NCBI RefSeq assembly: GCF_000015165.1
Contig: NC_009485.1
Location: 8,200,688 to 8,264,687 of the forward strand
Origin: Bradyrhizobium sp. BTAi1
GTDB lineage: Bacteria > Pseudomonadota > Alphaproteobacteria > Rhizobiales > Xanthobacteraceae
Direction of reading: 5' to 3'
Length of the DNA stretch: 64,000 nt
Shown here: positions 17,378 to 27,098 of the stretch, in pieces
Layout of the letters: each line of letters starts with the position of its first letter
Position numbering within the stretch: the first letter of the stretch is position 1
The notes under the pieces: model-generated
The model's database searches: none
The model's input: only the letters and a program-made list of their open reading frames with translations
What the model was told of the DNA's origin: nothing
Program-made: the position numbers and the translations under genes

Positions 17378-17915
17378 TGGCCGATCGCATCGCCGCAGCG
17401 ATTGACCGCGGGCTCCATGCAGTTTGTGCGTTTGCGAATGCCGCCTCAGGGGGGAGGAGCCGACGTCAGCCGAGCCGGAATCGAGCGACCTCCGGGAGGC
17501 TTGTCGTTACGGGCCTGCCGCGTCACCCTGCAGAGGCGCCACCAGCCTCTTGCGCGCTGACAGCGGCTGAAGCCGGAACTCCCAGGACCCGGAACCTGCA
17601 GAGCCAGCAAGTGACGATGTGGGACGATGCGCCCCTGTCACGGATCACCTCGGCTGCTGCGAGGCGCGTGATCGGGCGATCTTTGGTCGTTTGACGGCAA
17701 GGTGCTCGCCGCCGAGGGTCACCTCGAGCGGCGCCGATAAAGAGAGCCAGGTCGGCACCGACCTCTCAGGCGGAGCGGATCTCTTGTTGGTTCGTTGAAC
17801 GTCGCATCGCTGTCTTTCGAACGCCGCGCGCCTGGCACACTCGTCTGCGCACGGCAGACGACTGATTTTTGCCAGACAGGCTCGGCGCTCGCTCGGCTCG
17901 CCGACCGCGCCCGCT
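17378..17915. other. Intergenic region without a supported gene
   Basis: Between the CUT2 promoter and the end of cheB there are about 540 bases. Short open frames exist (for example a plus-strand frame from 17377) but their products are Arg/Ser/Ala-rich, without family resemblance or ribosome-binding sites. I see no RNA gene or repeat here. Confidence 0.5.
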
Positions 17916-19010
17916 CTATTCCGCCGACGCCACCTGCCCGGCGTGATGCCAGGCCATGATCTCGCGCGGGATCTGATCGAGCCCCACCACCTTCTCGACG
18001 GCTCCGCAGGCGATCGCCTCCTTGGGCATCCCGAACACCACGCAGCTCTCCTCGTTCTGCGCACGTGTGGCGGCGCCGAGCTTGCGCATCTCCAACAGGC
18101 CGCGCGCGCCATCGTCGCCCATGCCGGTCATGATCACGCCGAGCGCATTGCGCCCGGCATATTGCGCAGCGGAGCGGAACAACACGTCGACCGAGGGGCG
18201 GTGACGCGAGACCGGGGGGCCGTCCTTGATCGCGATGTGGTAGCGCAGGCCCGAGCGCTGCAGCAGCATATGGCGGGCACCGGGCGCGATATAGGCGCAG
18301 CCGGCCTGCACCGCTTCGCCATCCTCGGCTTCCTTGACGTGGATCGCACAAATGCCGTCCAGCCTGCGGGCGAAGGCAGCCGTGAAGCCGGGCGGCATGT
18401 GCTGGACGACGAGAATGCCAGGACAGTCCGCCGGCAGCGCTTCCAGCACATCGGAGAGAGCTTCCGTGCCGCCCGTGGATGCACCGATGCAGACGATTCG
18501 CTCGGTCTTCGGGCGTGCGCGCATCTCCACCGGCGGCGGCATGATCGCATCCGCCGTCAGCTTCTTCTCGATCACCGGGCGGCGTTCGTTGCGCGGCCGC
18601 ACCCGTGCGCGCGCCGCCGATTTGACCGCGTCACGCAGCCGTGCCGAGGCCTCGACCAGCGCCTGGCGCGTATCGACGCGCGGCTTCGGCACGATGTCGA
18701 CCGCGCCGGCCTCGAGCGCCTCGAACGTCAACTGCGACCCCTCCTCCGTCCCGGCCGAGCAGATGACGACCGGGATCGGCCGCTGCGCCATGATCTTGCG
18801 CAGGAAGGTCAGGCCGTCCATTCGCGGCATCTCGATGTCGAGCACGATGACGTCCGGCAGCTCCTTTTCCAGCCGACGCGCAGCGGCGAACGGATCCGCC
18901 GCGGTGCCCATGATCTCGATGTCGGGATCCTCGCCGAGGATCGACGTCATGATCTGGCGGACCGACGCGGAGTCGTCCACGATCAGCACACGCACCTTTT
19001 GCCTGGTCAT
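17916..19010 (-). CDS. cheB: Chemotaxis protein-glutamate methylesterase/deamidase CheB
   Basis: CheB removes methyl groups from receptor glutamates and resets the sensory array. The 364-residue protein has an N-terminal receiver domain (VRVLIVDDSASVRQ; phospho-acceptor Asp58 in IVLDIEMPRMDG) and a C-terminal methylesterase domain with the catalytic Ser in CIGASTGGTEAL, His in VVQHMPPGFT and Asp in MTGMGDDGA. The ATG at 19010 has GAGGCGATCAC before it; an upstream in-frame ATG at 19070 lies inside cheR and gives an Arg/Ser-rich tail, so it is rejected. It is the last gene of the che operon, 13 bp after cheR. Confidence 0.95.
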   Translation of the reverse strand: MTRQKVRVLIVDDSASVRQIMTSILGEDPDIEIMGTAADPFAAARRLEKELPDVIVLDIEMPRMDGLTFLRKIMAQRPIPVVICSAGTEEGSQLTFEALEAGAVDIVPKPRVDTRQALVEASARLRDAVKSAARARVRPRNERRPVIEKKLTADAIMPPPVEMRARPKTERIVCIGASTGGTEALSDVLEALPADCPGILVVQHMPPGFTAAFARRLDGICAIHVKEAEDGEAVQAGCAYIAPGARHMLLQRSGLRYHIAIKDGPPVSRHRPSVDVLFRSAAQYAGRNALGVIMTGMGDDGARGLLEMRKLGAATRAQNEESCVVFGMPKEAIACGAVEKVVGLDQIPREIMAWHHAGQVASAE

Positions 19011-19023
19011 GTGATCGCCTCGC

Positions 19024-19914
19024 CTAGACCGTGAAGATCGTCGGCCGAACCTGCTTGAGGCCCGGGACAATGCTTTGAACCATCGATTCGGAATGTCCCA
19101 CCAACAGGAACCCCCCCGGCCGCAGATGCGAGCACAGCCGGGTGACGACCTTACGCTGAGTCGGCTTGTCGAAATAGATCAGGACGTTGCGGCAGAAGAT
19201 GACGTCGACGTCGCGATCCACCGGATAGGTCGCATCCATCAGGTTCATGCGCTGGAAGTTGACGCGGCTGCGCAATTCCGGAACCACCCGGCACTCGGCC
19301 CGCGAGGGATCCCGCGAGCGCAGGAAATAGCGCTTGGCCAGCGGCTCCGGCACCGGGGTCAGGGCCTCGATGTCGTAGATCGCCTTTTGTGCCATCCGCA
19401 GCACGGGATTCGAAATGTCGGTTCCGAGAATCCGGAACTCGGCACGCAATCCGCTGCGCACCATGTCATCGAGCACGATGGCCATCGTATAGGCTTCCAT
19501 CCCGGTCGAGGCTGCGGCACTCCAGAGCTTGAGGCCGTGCACGCGACCGGCGCCTCCCCGCAGCTTCATCAGCTCGGGAATCGCGGTGTGGCGCAGGAAA
19601 TCGAAATGGGCCGGCTCGCGGAAGAAGTCGGTCTTGTTGGTCGTGACCACATCGATCAGATGGACCAACTCGTCCTCGAACTGATCCTCGTGGAACAATG
19701 CATCGACATACTCGCCGATGCTGGAGAGACCGAGCGCGCGCACGCGCTTCTGCAGCCGTCCTTCGAGCATGAACCGCTTCGCGGGCGGAAGCTTGATGCC
19801 GACCTGCGCTTCGATGAGCTGCGACAGCGCACGGAAATGCGGTTCAGACAGCGACCCGAAGCTATCGAATGTCTCCGCCCAGCGGACCTCAAGCTGCGGC
19901 TGGGGCATGATCAT
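19024..19914 (-). CDS. cheR: Chemotaxis receptor methyltransferase CheR
   Basis: CheR methylates receptor glutamates with S-adenosylmethionine. The 296-residue protein has the helical N-terminal domain (GIKLPPAKRFMLEGRLQKRVRALG region) and the Rossmann-type methyltransferase domain: LKLWSAAASTGMEAYTMAIVL for SAM binding, FRILGTDIS, and VDVIFCRNVLIYFDK. The end (PGGFLLVGHSESM) is typical. It overlaps the cheW gene by 26 bases, so the two are probably coupled. ATGs at 19914 and 19908 are both possible starts. Confidence 0.94.
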   Translation of the reverse strand: MIMPQPQLEVRWAETFDSFGSLSEPHFRALSQLIEAQVGIKLPPAKRFMLEGRLQKRVRALGLSSIGEYVDALFHEDQFEDELVHLIDVVTTNKTDFFREPAHFDFLRHTAIPELMKLRGGAGRVHGLKLWSAAASTGMEAYTMAIVLDDMVRSGLRAEFRILGTDISNPVLRMAQKAIYDIEALTPVPEPLAKRYFLRSRDPSRAECRVVPELRSRVNFQRMNLMDATYPVDRDVDVIFCRNVLIYFDKPTQRKVVTRLCSHLRPGGFLLVGHSESMVQSIVPGLKQVRPTIFTV

Positions 19915-20377
19915 CGCGGGCGGCAGCGGCAGGCAGGCTGGTATGGGCCATCAGCTTGGCCAGATCGAACAGAATGACGAATTTGTCGCCCTTGCGTCCG
20001 ATCCCGGCGATGTAGTCGGACTTCCAGCGGCCTCCCACCTCGGGCGCGGGTTCGGCCGAGCTCTCGTCGATGTCGGTCACCTCGAACACGCAATCGGCGA
20101 CGAAGCCCACGCCAACCAGGCGGTCGCCGACGGGCACATCGAGGATGATGATCCGGGTCGCCTCGGTCGCGGCCGTGCTCGGCAAATCGAGCTTCAGCCG
20201 GAGGTCGACGATCGGATACCCGCTGCCGCGCACGTCGATCATCCCGAGCAGGAAATGCGGTGCGTGGGGCAGCCGCGAGATCGGCCGCATATCGAGGATC
20301 TCGCGGACATTGCGGATGCTGATGCCGAATGTTTCTCCCGCCAGACCAAGCGTGAGATATTGTGAGGTCTCGGCCAT
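19889..20377 (-). CDS. cheW: Chemotaxis adaptor CheW (receptor-proximal copy)
   Basis: This 162-residue adaptor links receptors to CheA. The fold is recognised by YLTLGLAGETFGISIRNVREIL, the ISRLPHAPHFLLGMIDVRGSGYPIVDLRLKL block and VGDRLVGVGFVADCVFEV. It is one of two CheW genes in the operon; the other is at 24436-24903. The C-terminus has an Ala-rich tail (AAARDDHAPAAA) absent from the other copy. It overlaps cheR and follows the first MCP gene by 41 bp. Confidence 0.92.
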   Translation of the reverse strand: MAETSQYLTLGLAGETFGISIRNVREILDMRPISRLPHAPHFLLGMIDVRGSGYPIVDLRLKLDLPSTAATEATRIIILDVPVGDRLVGVGFVADCVFEVTDIDESSAEPAPEVGGRWKSDYIAGIGRKGDKFVILFDLAKLMAHTSLPAAAARDDHAPAAA

Positions 20378-20418
20378 GCTGTGTCCTGTTCCCTGTCCTC
20401 TCCGACACGCCCTCCGGA

Positions 20419-22248
20419 CTAACGCCGGAAATCCGCGTCGCGTTCGTCTTCGCCGTCATCCAGGCTGAAGGTGAAGCCGCCACCGCCGGCGGCGGCGGCC
20501 TTCACCGCCCGCGCCGGTTTGGCCCGCCCTGGAACAGGCTTCTTGGCGCCCCGGTCGGCCGCAGCCATGCTGGCGGCCTTGGTCCGCAGCTGGCTGACGG
20601 CGGCATCGATCGGCGCAGAGCTGTCCGCGTCGTTTTCCACGGTGCGCCCGTCGATGCGGAAATAAGCGATGGTGGATTGCAGCTGATCGGCCTGCGCCGC
20701 AAGCTCCTCCGATGTGGCCGACACCTGCTCCGAGGCGCTGGCGTTCTGCTGGCCGACCTGGTCGAGCTGCTGGATCGCCTGGTTTATCTGAGCCGCACCC
20801 ACATCCTGCTCGCGGCAGGCGACGGTGATTTCAAGCACCAGCTCCGCAGTCTTCTTGATGTCGGGAACGAGCTTCGCCAGCATCGCGCCGGCATCCTGCG
20901 CGACCTTGACGGTCTCGGTGGACAATTGGCCGATCTCGGTGGCCGCAGCTTGGCTGCGTTCGGCGAGCTTGCGGACCTCGGAGGCGACGACCGCGAAACC
21001 CTTGCCATGCTCGCCGGCACGCGCGGCCTCGACCGCCGCGTTGAGCGCGAGCAGATCGGTCTGGCGCGCGATCTCCTGCACGATCGTGATCTTGCCGGCA
21101 ATGGTCTGCATCGCCTCGACGGCGCGGCCGACGGCGGTGCCGCTGGCCTCCGCATCCTTGGCGGACTGCGCGGCGATCTTCTCGGTTTGGCTGGCGTTCT
21201 CCGCGTTCTGCTTCACATTGGCCGCCATTTCCTCCATCGAGGACGATGCCTCTTCGGCCGAAGACGCCTGCTCGGTCGCGCCCTGAGACAATTGTTCCGC
21301 GCTGGCCGAGAGCTCCTGGCTTCCGGCGGAGACGTTCTGCGCCGCGGTCAATGCCTCCGATACGATCTGGCGCAGCTTGCTGACCATCCGCTCCAGCGCC
21401 AAGCCGAGCGTGTCCTTGTCGGACATCCGCTTGGCTTCGATGATCAGATTGCCGTTGGCGATCTCGTCCGCCACGTGCGCCATCTGCTTCAAGTTCGATG
21501 TCATGGCGTTCAGCGAGGTGATGAGGTCGCCGACTTCGTCGTTGCTCTTATGCGCGATCGTCTGGCTGAGATCGCCGATCGCCACCGCCTCGGCGAGACC
21601 AACGGCACGGCTGAGGCCGCGGCTGACGTTGATGGCGATCCACAGCGCGGCCGCGACGCCGAGAACGAGCGCGACGCCGACCACGCTCATCAGCAGGATC
21701 TGAGCACGGGCGCCATCCGCCCGCGCCTGTTCGGCACGCGACGACATCAGTCCCTGGACATAATGCACATAGTCGGTGAGCGCGTTCGTGGCCTGCCCGA
21801 CAGATTTGCGACCCTCCGTCATCGAGGCAACCGCGCCCTTCGCGCGATCGGCCTTGCCCACCTTGAATGTCTCTTCCTGCGTGGCGTTGAACACCGCATA
21901 TTGCGTGGCGAACTGATCCAGCAGCTTGCGTCCGTTCTCGGTCGCGCCGGCGTAGATCTCATCCTTGACCTTGTTCATCGTCCCGCGCAGCGTCGCGTTT
22001 TCGGTCGTGAAGCGATCGAATTCCGCATCCGTCGCGGTCAGCAGCGCGTTCTTCTCCGCCCGGACCTGGAGCAGCAGCGTCGTCTCCAGCTCCATGGCTT
22101 TTTCCATGCGGCCGGCCGCCGCGACGATGCTCTCCGTGGTCGCGATCGTGTCGGACAGTTTCGTATAGCCCACTGCGCCTGCGATCATCGACAGCAGGAT
22201 CACGGCGCCGAACGACGCCGCCAGTTTCGCCTTGACCGTGAATCTCAT
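20419..22248 (-). CDS. Methyl-accepting chemotaxis protein with short sensor domain
   Basis: This 609-residue receptor has an N-terminal membrane helix (AASFGAVILLSMIAGAVGYT), a periplasmic four-helix-bundle type sensor to about residue 185, a second helix (ILLMSVVGVALVLGVAAALWIAI), HAMP domains and the cytoplasmic signalling hairpin with the tip EIARQTDLLALNAAVEAARAGEHGKGFAVVA. The C-terminus ends in an acidic tail (GGFTFSLDDGEDERDADFRR) without the NWETF CheR tether. Its signalling half is nearly identical to that of the next receptor. It lies between the second MCP and cheW in the operon. Confidence 0.94.
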   Translation of the reverse strand: MRFTVKAKLAASFGAVILLSMIAGAVGYTKLSDTIATTESIVAAAGRMEKAMELETTLLLQVRAEKNALLTATDAEFDRFTTENATLRGTMNKVKDEIYAGATENGRKLLDQFATQYAVFNATQEETFKVGKADRAKGAVASMTEGRKSVGQATNALTDYVHYVQGLMSSRAEQARADGARAQILLMSVVGVALVLGVAAALWIAINVSRGLSRAVGLAEAVAIGDLSQTIAHKSNDEVGDLITSLNAMTSNLKQMAHVADEIANGNLIIEAKRMSDKDTLGLALERMVSKLRQIVSEALTAAQNVSAGSQELSASAEQLSQGATEQASSAEEASSSMEEMAANVKQNAENASQTEKIAAQSAKDAEASGTAVGRAVEAMQTIAGKITIVQEIARQTDLLALNAAVEAARAGEHGKGFAVVASEVRKLAERSQAAATEIGQLSTETVKVAQDAGAMLAKLVPDIKKTAELVLEITVACREQDVGAAQINQAIQQLDQVGQQNASASEQVSATSEELAAQADQLQSTIAYFRIDGRTVENDADSSAPIDAAVSQLRTKAASMAAADRGAKKPVPGRAKPARAVKAAAAGGGGFTFSLDDGEDERDADFRR

Positions 22249-22310
22249 CTTTGACCCCCTCGGGAATTCACTCTGCTCATGTCATGGTTGGTACGGTTGC
22301 GCCGGATTTC

Positions 22311-24419
22311 TCAGAAGCGCTTGAACTCATCATCTCGATCATCAGTGCCGCTGTTGAGGTTGAATGCGAAGCCCGAGCCGCCTCCGGCCACGCGCACGGC
22401 GCGAGCCCGCCTGGGTTTCGGTGCCGGCGTCTGCACGCCGCGCTCGGCCGTGGCCATCGCCGATGCCTTGCTGCGCAGCTGAACGACCGCACGCTCGATC
22501 GGCTCCTCCTGCGGCCGGGACGCCCTCGGCGGTGATGTCGCGGAGTCGATGCGGAAGAACGCGATGGCGGACTGCAACTGCTCGGCCTGCGACGCGAGTT
22601 CCTCTGATGTCGCGGACACCTGCTCCGAGGCGCCGGCGTTCTGCTGCCCGACCTGATCGAGCTGCTGAATGGCCTGATTGATCTGGGCGGAGCCGAGATC
22701 CTGCTCGCGGCAGGCTACGGTGATCTCGAGCACCAGTTCCGCAGTCTTCTTGATGTCGGGCACGAGCTTCGCCAGCATTGCTCCCGCGTCCTGCGCCACC
22801 TTGACGGTCTCGCTGGAGAGCTGGCCAATTTCGGCCGCCGCGGCCTGGCTGCGCTCGGCAAGCTTACGAACCTCTGATGCGACCACTGCAAAGCCGCGAC
22901 CGTGCTCTCCGGCACGTGCGGCCTCGACCGCCGCATTGAGCGCCAGCAGGTCGGTCTGCCGCGCGATCTCCTGCACGATGGTGATCTTGCCGGCGATGGT
23001 CTGCATCGCCTCGACCGCACGGCCGACGGCAGCGCCGCTGGCCTCTGCATCCGCGGCTGACTGCGCCGCAATCTTCTCGGTCTGGCTGGCGTTCTCGGCG
23101 TTCTGCTTCACATTCGCGGCCATCTCCTCCATCGAGGAGGATGCCTCTTCAGCCGACGACGCCTGCTCGCTGGCGCCCTGCGACAACTGCTCTGCGCTGG
23201 CCGACAGCTGCTGGCTGCCGGCGGAGACGTTGTCCGCGGCCGTCAGCGCATCGCTGACGATCTGGCGCAGCTTCTCGACCATCTGATTCAACGAGTTGAC
23301 GAGATCACCGACTTCGTCGTTGCTCGACACTTGGGCGGTCTGGGTCAGATCGCCACCGGCGACCGCGCTGGCCAGCCCGACGGCGCGGCCGAGCGCGCGG
23401 CTGATGCCGAGCGCGATCCACAGCGCCGAGCCCACCGCGACCAGCAGCGACACGATGACGGCCCCCATCATCAGCATCTTGGCGCGCGAAGCCTCCTGGT
23501 CAGCCTCGGCGGCCTGCTCCGACATGGATTTGCGCAGATAAGTGATGTAGTCGCCCGAGGTCGCGATCGCGGCATCCGCATTCGCCTTGCCATCGGTCGA
23601 GGCCAGCATGCCGCCGCGAATATTGCCGCCTTCCTTCACGATATTGCCGACCTGGGTCAACATCTTGGCCAGACGATCCGTCTGGGCCGTGAGGGCCGAG
23701 GGCGACAGGCCGGCGGCGCTCAGCGCGGCGCTGCCGCGCTGCGTGGCGGCCCGCAACGCATCGATGTCGATCAACAGCGCCTTGATCGTCGCGTTGAGGT
23801 CATCCAGGCTCGTCACGTAGTACGACAGCGACAGGTGCTTCTGGGCGGCCTCGCTCTGGGTCCGGATGGTTTCCAGAGCCAGAAGAGCGTTGCTGCGCTC
23901 GATCGACGGAGCTGCGCGGCCCGCCTCGGCCGCCAGGCCGTCGAGCACCGCGGTGAACTCCTTCAGGATCGGCACGCCTTCCGCGGTCCACAGCTGGAAG
24001 CCGCGATTGTTCGAGTTCATGATCGAAAACTTGATGACCTCGTCTTCGGTCGCGTCCATCTTGTCATAGGCTGCCGAGAACTTGTCGAGCAGCTTCCGTC
24101 CTGTCTCGGTCGCGGTCGCATGGACCTCGTCGCGAAGCCGTTTGACCTCGGCACGATTACGCTTGATCTCCTCGGTGATTTTCGTGACCTCGGCCTCGGT
24201 GACCGCCGCAACGACATCCCGCTCCTGCCGCGTCTGATCGAGCACGTAGTTCTGCAACTGGCCGATCTTGTCGATGCGCTCCGCACGGTGCACGAGGCTG
24301 GACGTCGTCTCCGCAAATTGCGTCAGCTTCATATAGGCCAGCCCGCCGGTGACCCCCGACAGGACGATGATCGCACCGAAGGCGCTGGCAAGCTTTGCCT
24401 TGATCGTAAATCTCATCAT
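22311..24419 (-). CDS. Methyl-accepting chemotaxis protein with long sensor domain
   Basis: The protein has 702 residues: membrane helix near residues 10-30, a long all-helical periplasmic sensor to about residue 310, a second helix (MLMMGAVIVSLLVAVGSALWIAL), one HAMP domain and the signalling hairpin with the conserved tip. The sensor is about 120 residues longer than in the neighbouring receptor and does not resemble it closely, except in the first 25 residues. The C-terminal tail (SGFAFNLNSGTDDRDDEFKRF) parallels that of the neighbour. It follows cheW by 16 bp, so it is firmly in the operon. The ligand is unknown. Confidence 0.94.
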   Translation of the reverse strand: MMRFTIKAKLASAFGAIIVLSGVTGGLAYMKLTQFAETTSSLVHRAERIDKIGQLQNYVLDQTRQERDVVAAVTEAEVTKITEEIKRNRAEVKRLRDEVHATATETGRKLLDKFSAAYDKMDATEDEVIKFSIMNSNNRGFQLWTAEGVPILKEFTAVLDGLAAEAGRAAPSIERSNALLALETIRTQSEAAQKHLSLSYYVTSLDDLNATIKALLIDIDALRAATQRGSAALSAAGLSPSALTAQTDRLAKMLTQVGNIVKEGGNIRGGMLASTDGKANADAAIATSGDYITYLRKSMSEQAAEADQEASRAKMLMMGAVIVSLLVAVGSALWIALGISRALGRAVGLASAVAGGDLTQTAQVSSNDEVGDLVNSLNQMVEKLRQIVSDALTAADNVSAGSQQLSASAEQLSQGASEQASSAEEASSSMEEMAANVKQNAENASQTEKIAAQSAADAEASGAAVGRAVEAMQTIAGKITIVQEIARQTDLLALNAAVEAARAGEHGRGFAVVASEVRKLAERSQAAAAEIGQLSSETVKVAQDAGAMLAKLVPDIKKTAELVLEITVACREQDLGSAQINQAIQQLDQVGQQNAGASEQVSATSEELASQAEQLQSAIAFFRIDSATSPPRASRPQEEPIERAVVQLRSKASAMATAERGVQTPAPKPRRARAVRVAGGGSGFAFNLNSGTDDRDDEFKRF

Positions 24420-24435
24420 TGCCTCGATTTGGGCT

Positions 24436-24903
24436 CTAGTGGAGGATGCGTTCCATGTTGGGAACGATGACGAACTCGTCCCGCCACTTGGTGATGAATC
24501 GAATGAATTCGGGCTTCCAGTTCACACCGACGCGCGGCGTCTGCTGCGTGTCGGCGTGGGAGATCTCGGTGACTTCGTAGACCTTGTCGGCGATCAGTCC
24601 GACCAGGACGGGCTCATCGTCGATCGGGATCTCGATCACCACGATCCTGGTATCCGCCGAGGCGTCGGTCAGAGGCATCCCGAAGCGAAGCCGGAGATCA
24701 GCCAGCGGGACGATGTTGCCGCGGACATTGATGATGCTCGGCACGAACGGCTTGGCCCCGGCGACCTTCGTGACCGGAACAGGATCGATGATCTCGCGAA
24801 CAATCGCGGCGTCGAGAGCGAATTTCTCGTCGCCGAGACCGATCATCACGACCTGCAGGATCCGCGCGTGATCGGCTGAGGCGTGTTCGGCTTGTCCCGT
24901 CAT
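24436..24903 (-). CDS. cheW: Chemotaxis adaptor CheW (CheA-proximal copy)
   Basis: This 155-residue CheW domain protein begins MTGQAEHASADHARILQVVMIGLGDEKFALDA and contains PFVPSIINVRGNIVPLADLRLRFGMP and VGLIADKVYEVTEI. The ATG at 24903 overlaps the cheA stop (ATGA), which fixes the start; longer in-frame extensions lie inside cheA. Compared with the other CheW of the operon it has an additional 12-residue N-terminus and no Ala-rich tail. The two copies may serve separate interfaces of the array. Confidence 0.92.
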   Translation of the reverse strand: MTGQAEHASADHARILQVVMIGLGDEKFALDAAIVREIIDPVPVTKVAGAKPFVPSIINVRGNIVPLADLRLRFGMPLTDASADTRIVVIEIPIDDEPVLVGLIADKVYEVTEISHADTQQTPRVGVNWKPEFIRFITKWRDEFVIVPNMERILH

Positions 24904-26978
24904 CAGGCGGCCTCGTTCAGATGGTGCTTGTCGGCATGGGCCTGGGCGAGCCCCACGAGCTGGGCGACGTCGAGGATCAGCGCGGCGGTGCCGTCGCCGA
25001 GGATGGTGGCGCCGGAGAAGATCGTGACATCGGAATGCAGCTTCGACAGCGACTTGATCACGGTCTGATGGTTCCCGATGATCTGGTCGGCAACCAGCCC
25101 GACGCGGGTCTCGCCGGTCGAGACGATGATCGTCTTCTGGTAGGTGTCGGGCGAGACGGTCGATTGCAGAATGTCGCGCAGCATCAGATAGGGCACGAGA
25201 TCGCCGCGGATGTTGAGGAAGTGGCGGCCGCGCGCGCGCTGGTCCTCGGCGGTCAGCTCGACGCACTCTTCCACGGCCGACAGCGGGATGATGTAGCGGG
25301 CCTCGCCGACGCGGATCAGCAGGCCCTCAATGATGGCGAGCGTCAGCGGCAGCCGCAGCGTGACGGTCGTACCCTCGCCCGGCCTGGTCGAGAGATCGAT
25401 CGACCCGCGCATGGTCTCGATCGTGCGCTTGACCACATCCATGCCGACGCCGCGCCCCGAGAGCGCGGAGATGGTCTGCGCCGTCGAGAAGCCCGGATGG
25501 AACATGAACTGGTGGATGTCGGCATCGGGCAGCTCGGCGCCGGGTGCGATCAGCCCCTGCTCCTCGGCCTTGGCGCGGATGCGCGCCGTGTTGAGACCCG
25601 CGCCATTGTCGCGAACCGTGACCAGAACCTGCGCGCCGGAATGGACGGCGTGCAGCTCGATACGCCCTTTTTCCGTCTTGCCGGCGGCCACGCGTGCCGC
25701 CGTCGCTTCGATGCCGTGGTCGATGGCGTTGCGGATCAGATGCACCAAAGGATCGGCCAGGCATTCGATCATGGTCTTGTCGAGCTCGGTGTCCTCGCCC
25801 GAGGTGACGAGGTCGACCGGCTTCGACAGCTCCAGCGAAAGATCGTGGACCAGTCGGCGGAAACGCCCAAAGACCGAGCCGATCGGTACCATGCGGGCGC
25901 CCATGGTCGTATCCCGCAGGCTGCCGGCGAGGCGCTCGATCTCTTCGGCGATCAGCTTGACGGATGGATCCGAACTCGTCGCGGCCAGCTGGCTGAGCCG
26001 CGCTTGGGCGATGACGAGCTCACCGACGCGGTCCATCATCTCATCCAGGCGCCGCGCCTGCACACGCACGGTCGCGGTGGCGCGGTCGTCACCGCGCTTC
26101 TGCTCGTCGCGACGCGGCTCCGAGGGAGACGAAATCGAGGGAGGCGAATGCGAGGCCGGCGACCGCGACGGAGCGGTGGCGGCGGGAGCGGTGGAGACGT
26201 TCACGTCTGGCGCCGTCGTCGGATGCTGGTCGGCGGCCGGCAGCTCGGACTGCGCCAGCGGCGTCACCGACAGCACCATCTCGTCGATGACGAACATGAA
26301 GATGTCGTCGATGACCTCTCGGCTGCAGTCCGAATGCAAGGTCACGTCCCATTTGAGATAGCACTCCTCCGGATCGAGCGCATCGAGCAGCGGGATCTCG
26401 TCGGTCAGAGCAACGGCGAAGCAGGGACCGAGCTTGCTGAGATCGTCGAGGAAGTTGAGCGGATTGGAGCCGTTCCTCAGGATATGCGACTCGAACTCCA
26501 GATGAAGACGCCAGCCGACCGCGGCGGCGCCGCTTTCAGCGGCCGCAGCGGCAGCGACCGGCGGCGCGCTGGGCGGCGGCACCGCGCTCGCCTCGTGCGG
26601 CTCAGCCGGCGCAACGAATTTGCGCAGATCGTCGAGGATGGCGTCGCCGATGATCGCATCGGTCCCGTCGGGCGATTCGATCAGCGAGCGAATATAGTCC
26701 TTGGCCGACAAGGCCACCGTGATCAGCTCGCGCGTGGGCGAGATCTCGCCCTTGCGGACCTTGTCGAAAGCGGTCTCGAATTCGTGCGTGAAGGCCGCGA
26801 CCCGTTCGAAGCCGAACATCGCGCCCGATCCTTTGATCGTGTGCAGGGCGCGAAAGGCGGAGTCGACGAGATCACGATCGTCGGGGCGCTCGCAAAGGTC
26901 CAGCAGGGCACCTTCCAGCGTCTCGAGAAGCTCGGTTGCTTCCAGGCGAAAGGCCTGCGTCCAATCAGGCTTGCTCAT
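24903..26978 (-). CDS. cheA: Chemotaxis histidine kinase CheA
   Basis: CheA autophosphorylates on a histidine and passes phosphate to response regulators. This 691-residue protein has an Hpt domain (AFRALHTIKGSGAMFGF, phospho-His46), a linker with a second conserved domain (about 150-240), a Pro/Ser-rich segment, the dimerisation domain (RLDEMMDRVGELVIAQARLSQLA), the ATPase domain (HLIRNAIDHGIE; DNGAGLN; GRGVGMDVVK) and a C-terminal CheW-like domain. The usual P2 CheY-binding fold is not obvious in the middle. Partners in this window are CheW, CheB and the STAS protein; no cheY is present. Confidence 0.95.
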   Translation of the reverse strand: MSKPDWTQAFRLEATELLETLEGALLDLCERPDDRDLVDSAFRALHTIKGSGAMFGFERVAAFTHEFETAFDKVRKGEISPTRELITVALSAKDYIRSLIESPDGTDAIIGDAILDDLRKFVAPAEPHEASAVPPPSAPPVAAAAAAESGAAAVGWRLHLEFESHILRNGSNPLNFLDDLSKLGPCFAVALTDEIPLLDALDPEECYLKWDVTLHSDCSREVIDDIFMFVIDEMVLSVTPLAQSELPAADQHPTTAPDVNVSTAPAATAPSRSPASHSPPSISSPSEPRRDEQKRGDDRATATVRVQARRLDEMMDRVGELVIAQARLSQLAATSSDPSVKLIAEEIERLAGSLRDTTMGARMVPIGSVFGRFRRLVHDLSLELSKPVDLVTSGEDTELDKTMIECLADPLVHLIRNAIDHGIEATAARVAAGKTEKGRIELHAVHSGAQVLVTVRDNGAGLNTARIRAKAEEQGLIAPGAELPDADIHQFMFHPGFSTAQTISALSGRGVGMDVVKRTIETMRGSIDLSTRPGEGTTVTLRLPLTLAIIEGLLIRVGEARYIIPLSAVEECVELTAEDQRARGRHFLNIRGDLVPYLMLRDILQSTVSPDTYQKTIIVSTGETRVGLVADQIIGNHQTVIKSLSKLHSDVTIFSGATILGDGTAALILDVAQLVGLAQAHADKHHLNEAA

Positions 26979-27098
26979 GCGCGCACCGGCCGGCTGGAGC
27001 TGACAGAACGTGGTCCGGCACGCAGGGAGTGACGGTCGAATGGGCCGAGCCTGCGCGTCTGGCGCCTGGCGCGATGACGATGAGTGTGCCGCATGCCA

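Noticed and set aside
17311..17694. Small plus-strand frames upstream of the CUT2 operon
   Set aside because: They begin inside operator and promoter sequence or lack a ribosome-binding site, and their products have biased, unstructured composition.
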